A program made the translations under genes and the position numbers. Under the pieces are notes generated by a model. That model made no database searches. It had not been told where the DNA came from and was given only the letters and a program-made list of their open reading frames with translations. Shown here one piece after another: positions 5,876 through 5,999 of a stretch of DNA of 5,999 bases (position 1 is its first letter; every line of letters begins with the position of its first letter). The DNA lies in NCBI GenBank assembly GCA_050943255.1, contig JBMNOV010000081.1, positions 1 to 5,999 on the forward strand, in the 5' to 3' direction. The stretch is from UBA4844 sp050943255. Its GTDB lineage: Bacteria > Bacillota > Syntrophomonadia > Syntrophomonadales > Syntrophomonadaceae.

Positions 5876-5999
5876 TCAAGGCGTACCGTTAAGTCTGTAA
5901 TTAGTATCCTTTGCAACCAATTTTTCAGTCAGCCACCTGATTAAAATAGGTATAGCTATATAAATAGGAAATGAATAAAAATAATGCCAATTTATTGGC
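5876..5999 (-). CDS. 3' end of a membrane protein, possibly a spore germination permease (partial)
   Basis: On the minus strand a frame is open from the right window edge to TGA at 5876-5878, encoding the last 40 residues of a protein whose start lies beyond the window. It begins with an aromatic stretch WHYFYSFP, continues with a hydrophobic helix IYIAIPILIRWL and ends with a polar tail TEKLVAKDTNYRLNGTP. Such an ending (aromatic loop, final membrane helix, short charged cytosolic tail) resembles the C-terminus of GerAB-type endospore germination permeases of the amino acid/polyamine/organocation superfamily, where a YPxxxGIPLLxxLxA-like last helix is common. That family call is inference from 40 residues and could be any polytopic membrane protein. 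That it is coding is supported by the sensible hydrophobic-then-charged composition and by its tight convergent end, seven bases from the ankyrin gene's stop. Confidence 0.5.
   Translation of the reverse strand, partial: PINWHYFYSFPIYIAIPILIRWLTEKLVAKDTNYRLNGTP

Noticed and set aside
5986..5999. GCCAAT-TT-ATTGGC, the same half-sites as the ankyrin promoter repeat
   Set aside because: At first it looked like a second operator flanking the ankyrin gene. It lies within the coding frame of the convergent membrane protein, has a different spacer, and 6-base arms in AT-rich DNA recur by chance.

Overview
The window is AT-rich (roughly 35-40 % G+C by eye). It has strong Shine-Dalgarno sites, TATAAT-type promoters, a Gram-positive style D-Ala-D-Ala carboxypeptidase and a possible spore-germination permease end. 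Together these point to a low-GC Gram-positive bacterium, most likely an anaerobic endospore-forming clostridium of the Desulfotomaculum/Peptococcaceae kind. That placement is inference from gene style, not from a marker gene.

Layout from left to right: (1) 1-311, + strand, the last ~102 residues of a polytopic membrane protein that resembles the DUF401 family. (2) 426-1724, +, a complete secreted, C-terminally anchored penicillin-binding protein of peptidase family S11 (DacF/DacB type). (3) 1757-2968 (or 3022), -, a complete 12-helix major facilitator superfamily (MFS) transporter, convergent with the carboxypeptidase. (4) 3215-4201, +, a metallo-beta-lactamase (MBL) fold hydrolase with a C-terminal winged-helix-like tail, divergent from the transporter. 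(5) 4240-5058, -, a cytosolic protein whose C-terminal half resembles DUF2889 and whose N-terminal half looks like a diverged copy of the same module. (6) 5266-5868, +, a small ankyrin-repeat protein with a good promoter of its own and a GTG start. (7) 5876-5999, -, the last 40 residues of another membrane protein, cut by the window edge.

Orientation alternates at nearly every gene, so these look like single-gene transcription units rather than an operon, and I see no evidence of a shared pathway. Intergenic gaps are all shorter than about 210 bases. They contain one convincing sigma-A-type promoter (ankyrin gene), several inverted repeats that could be operators or weak terminators, and no tRNA, rRNA, CRISPR or insertion sequence that I can see.

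I did not find a clear new multi-gene system. The items most worth a second look are the internal duplication in the DUF2889-like protein, the inverted repeat overlapping the ankyrin-gene promoter, an orphan ribosome-binding site plus start codon at the end of the carboxypeptidase gene, and the unlisted membrane-protein end at the right edge.
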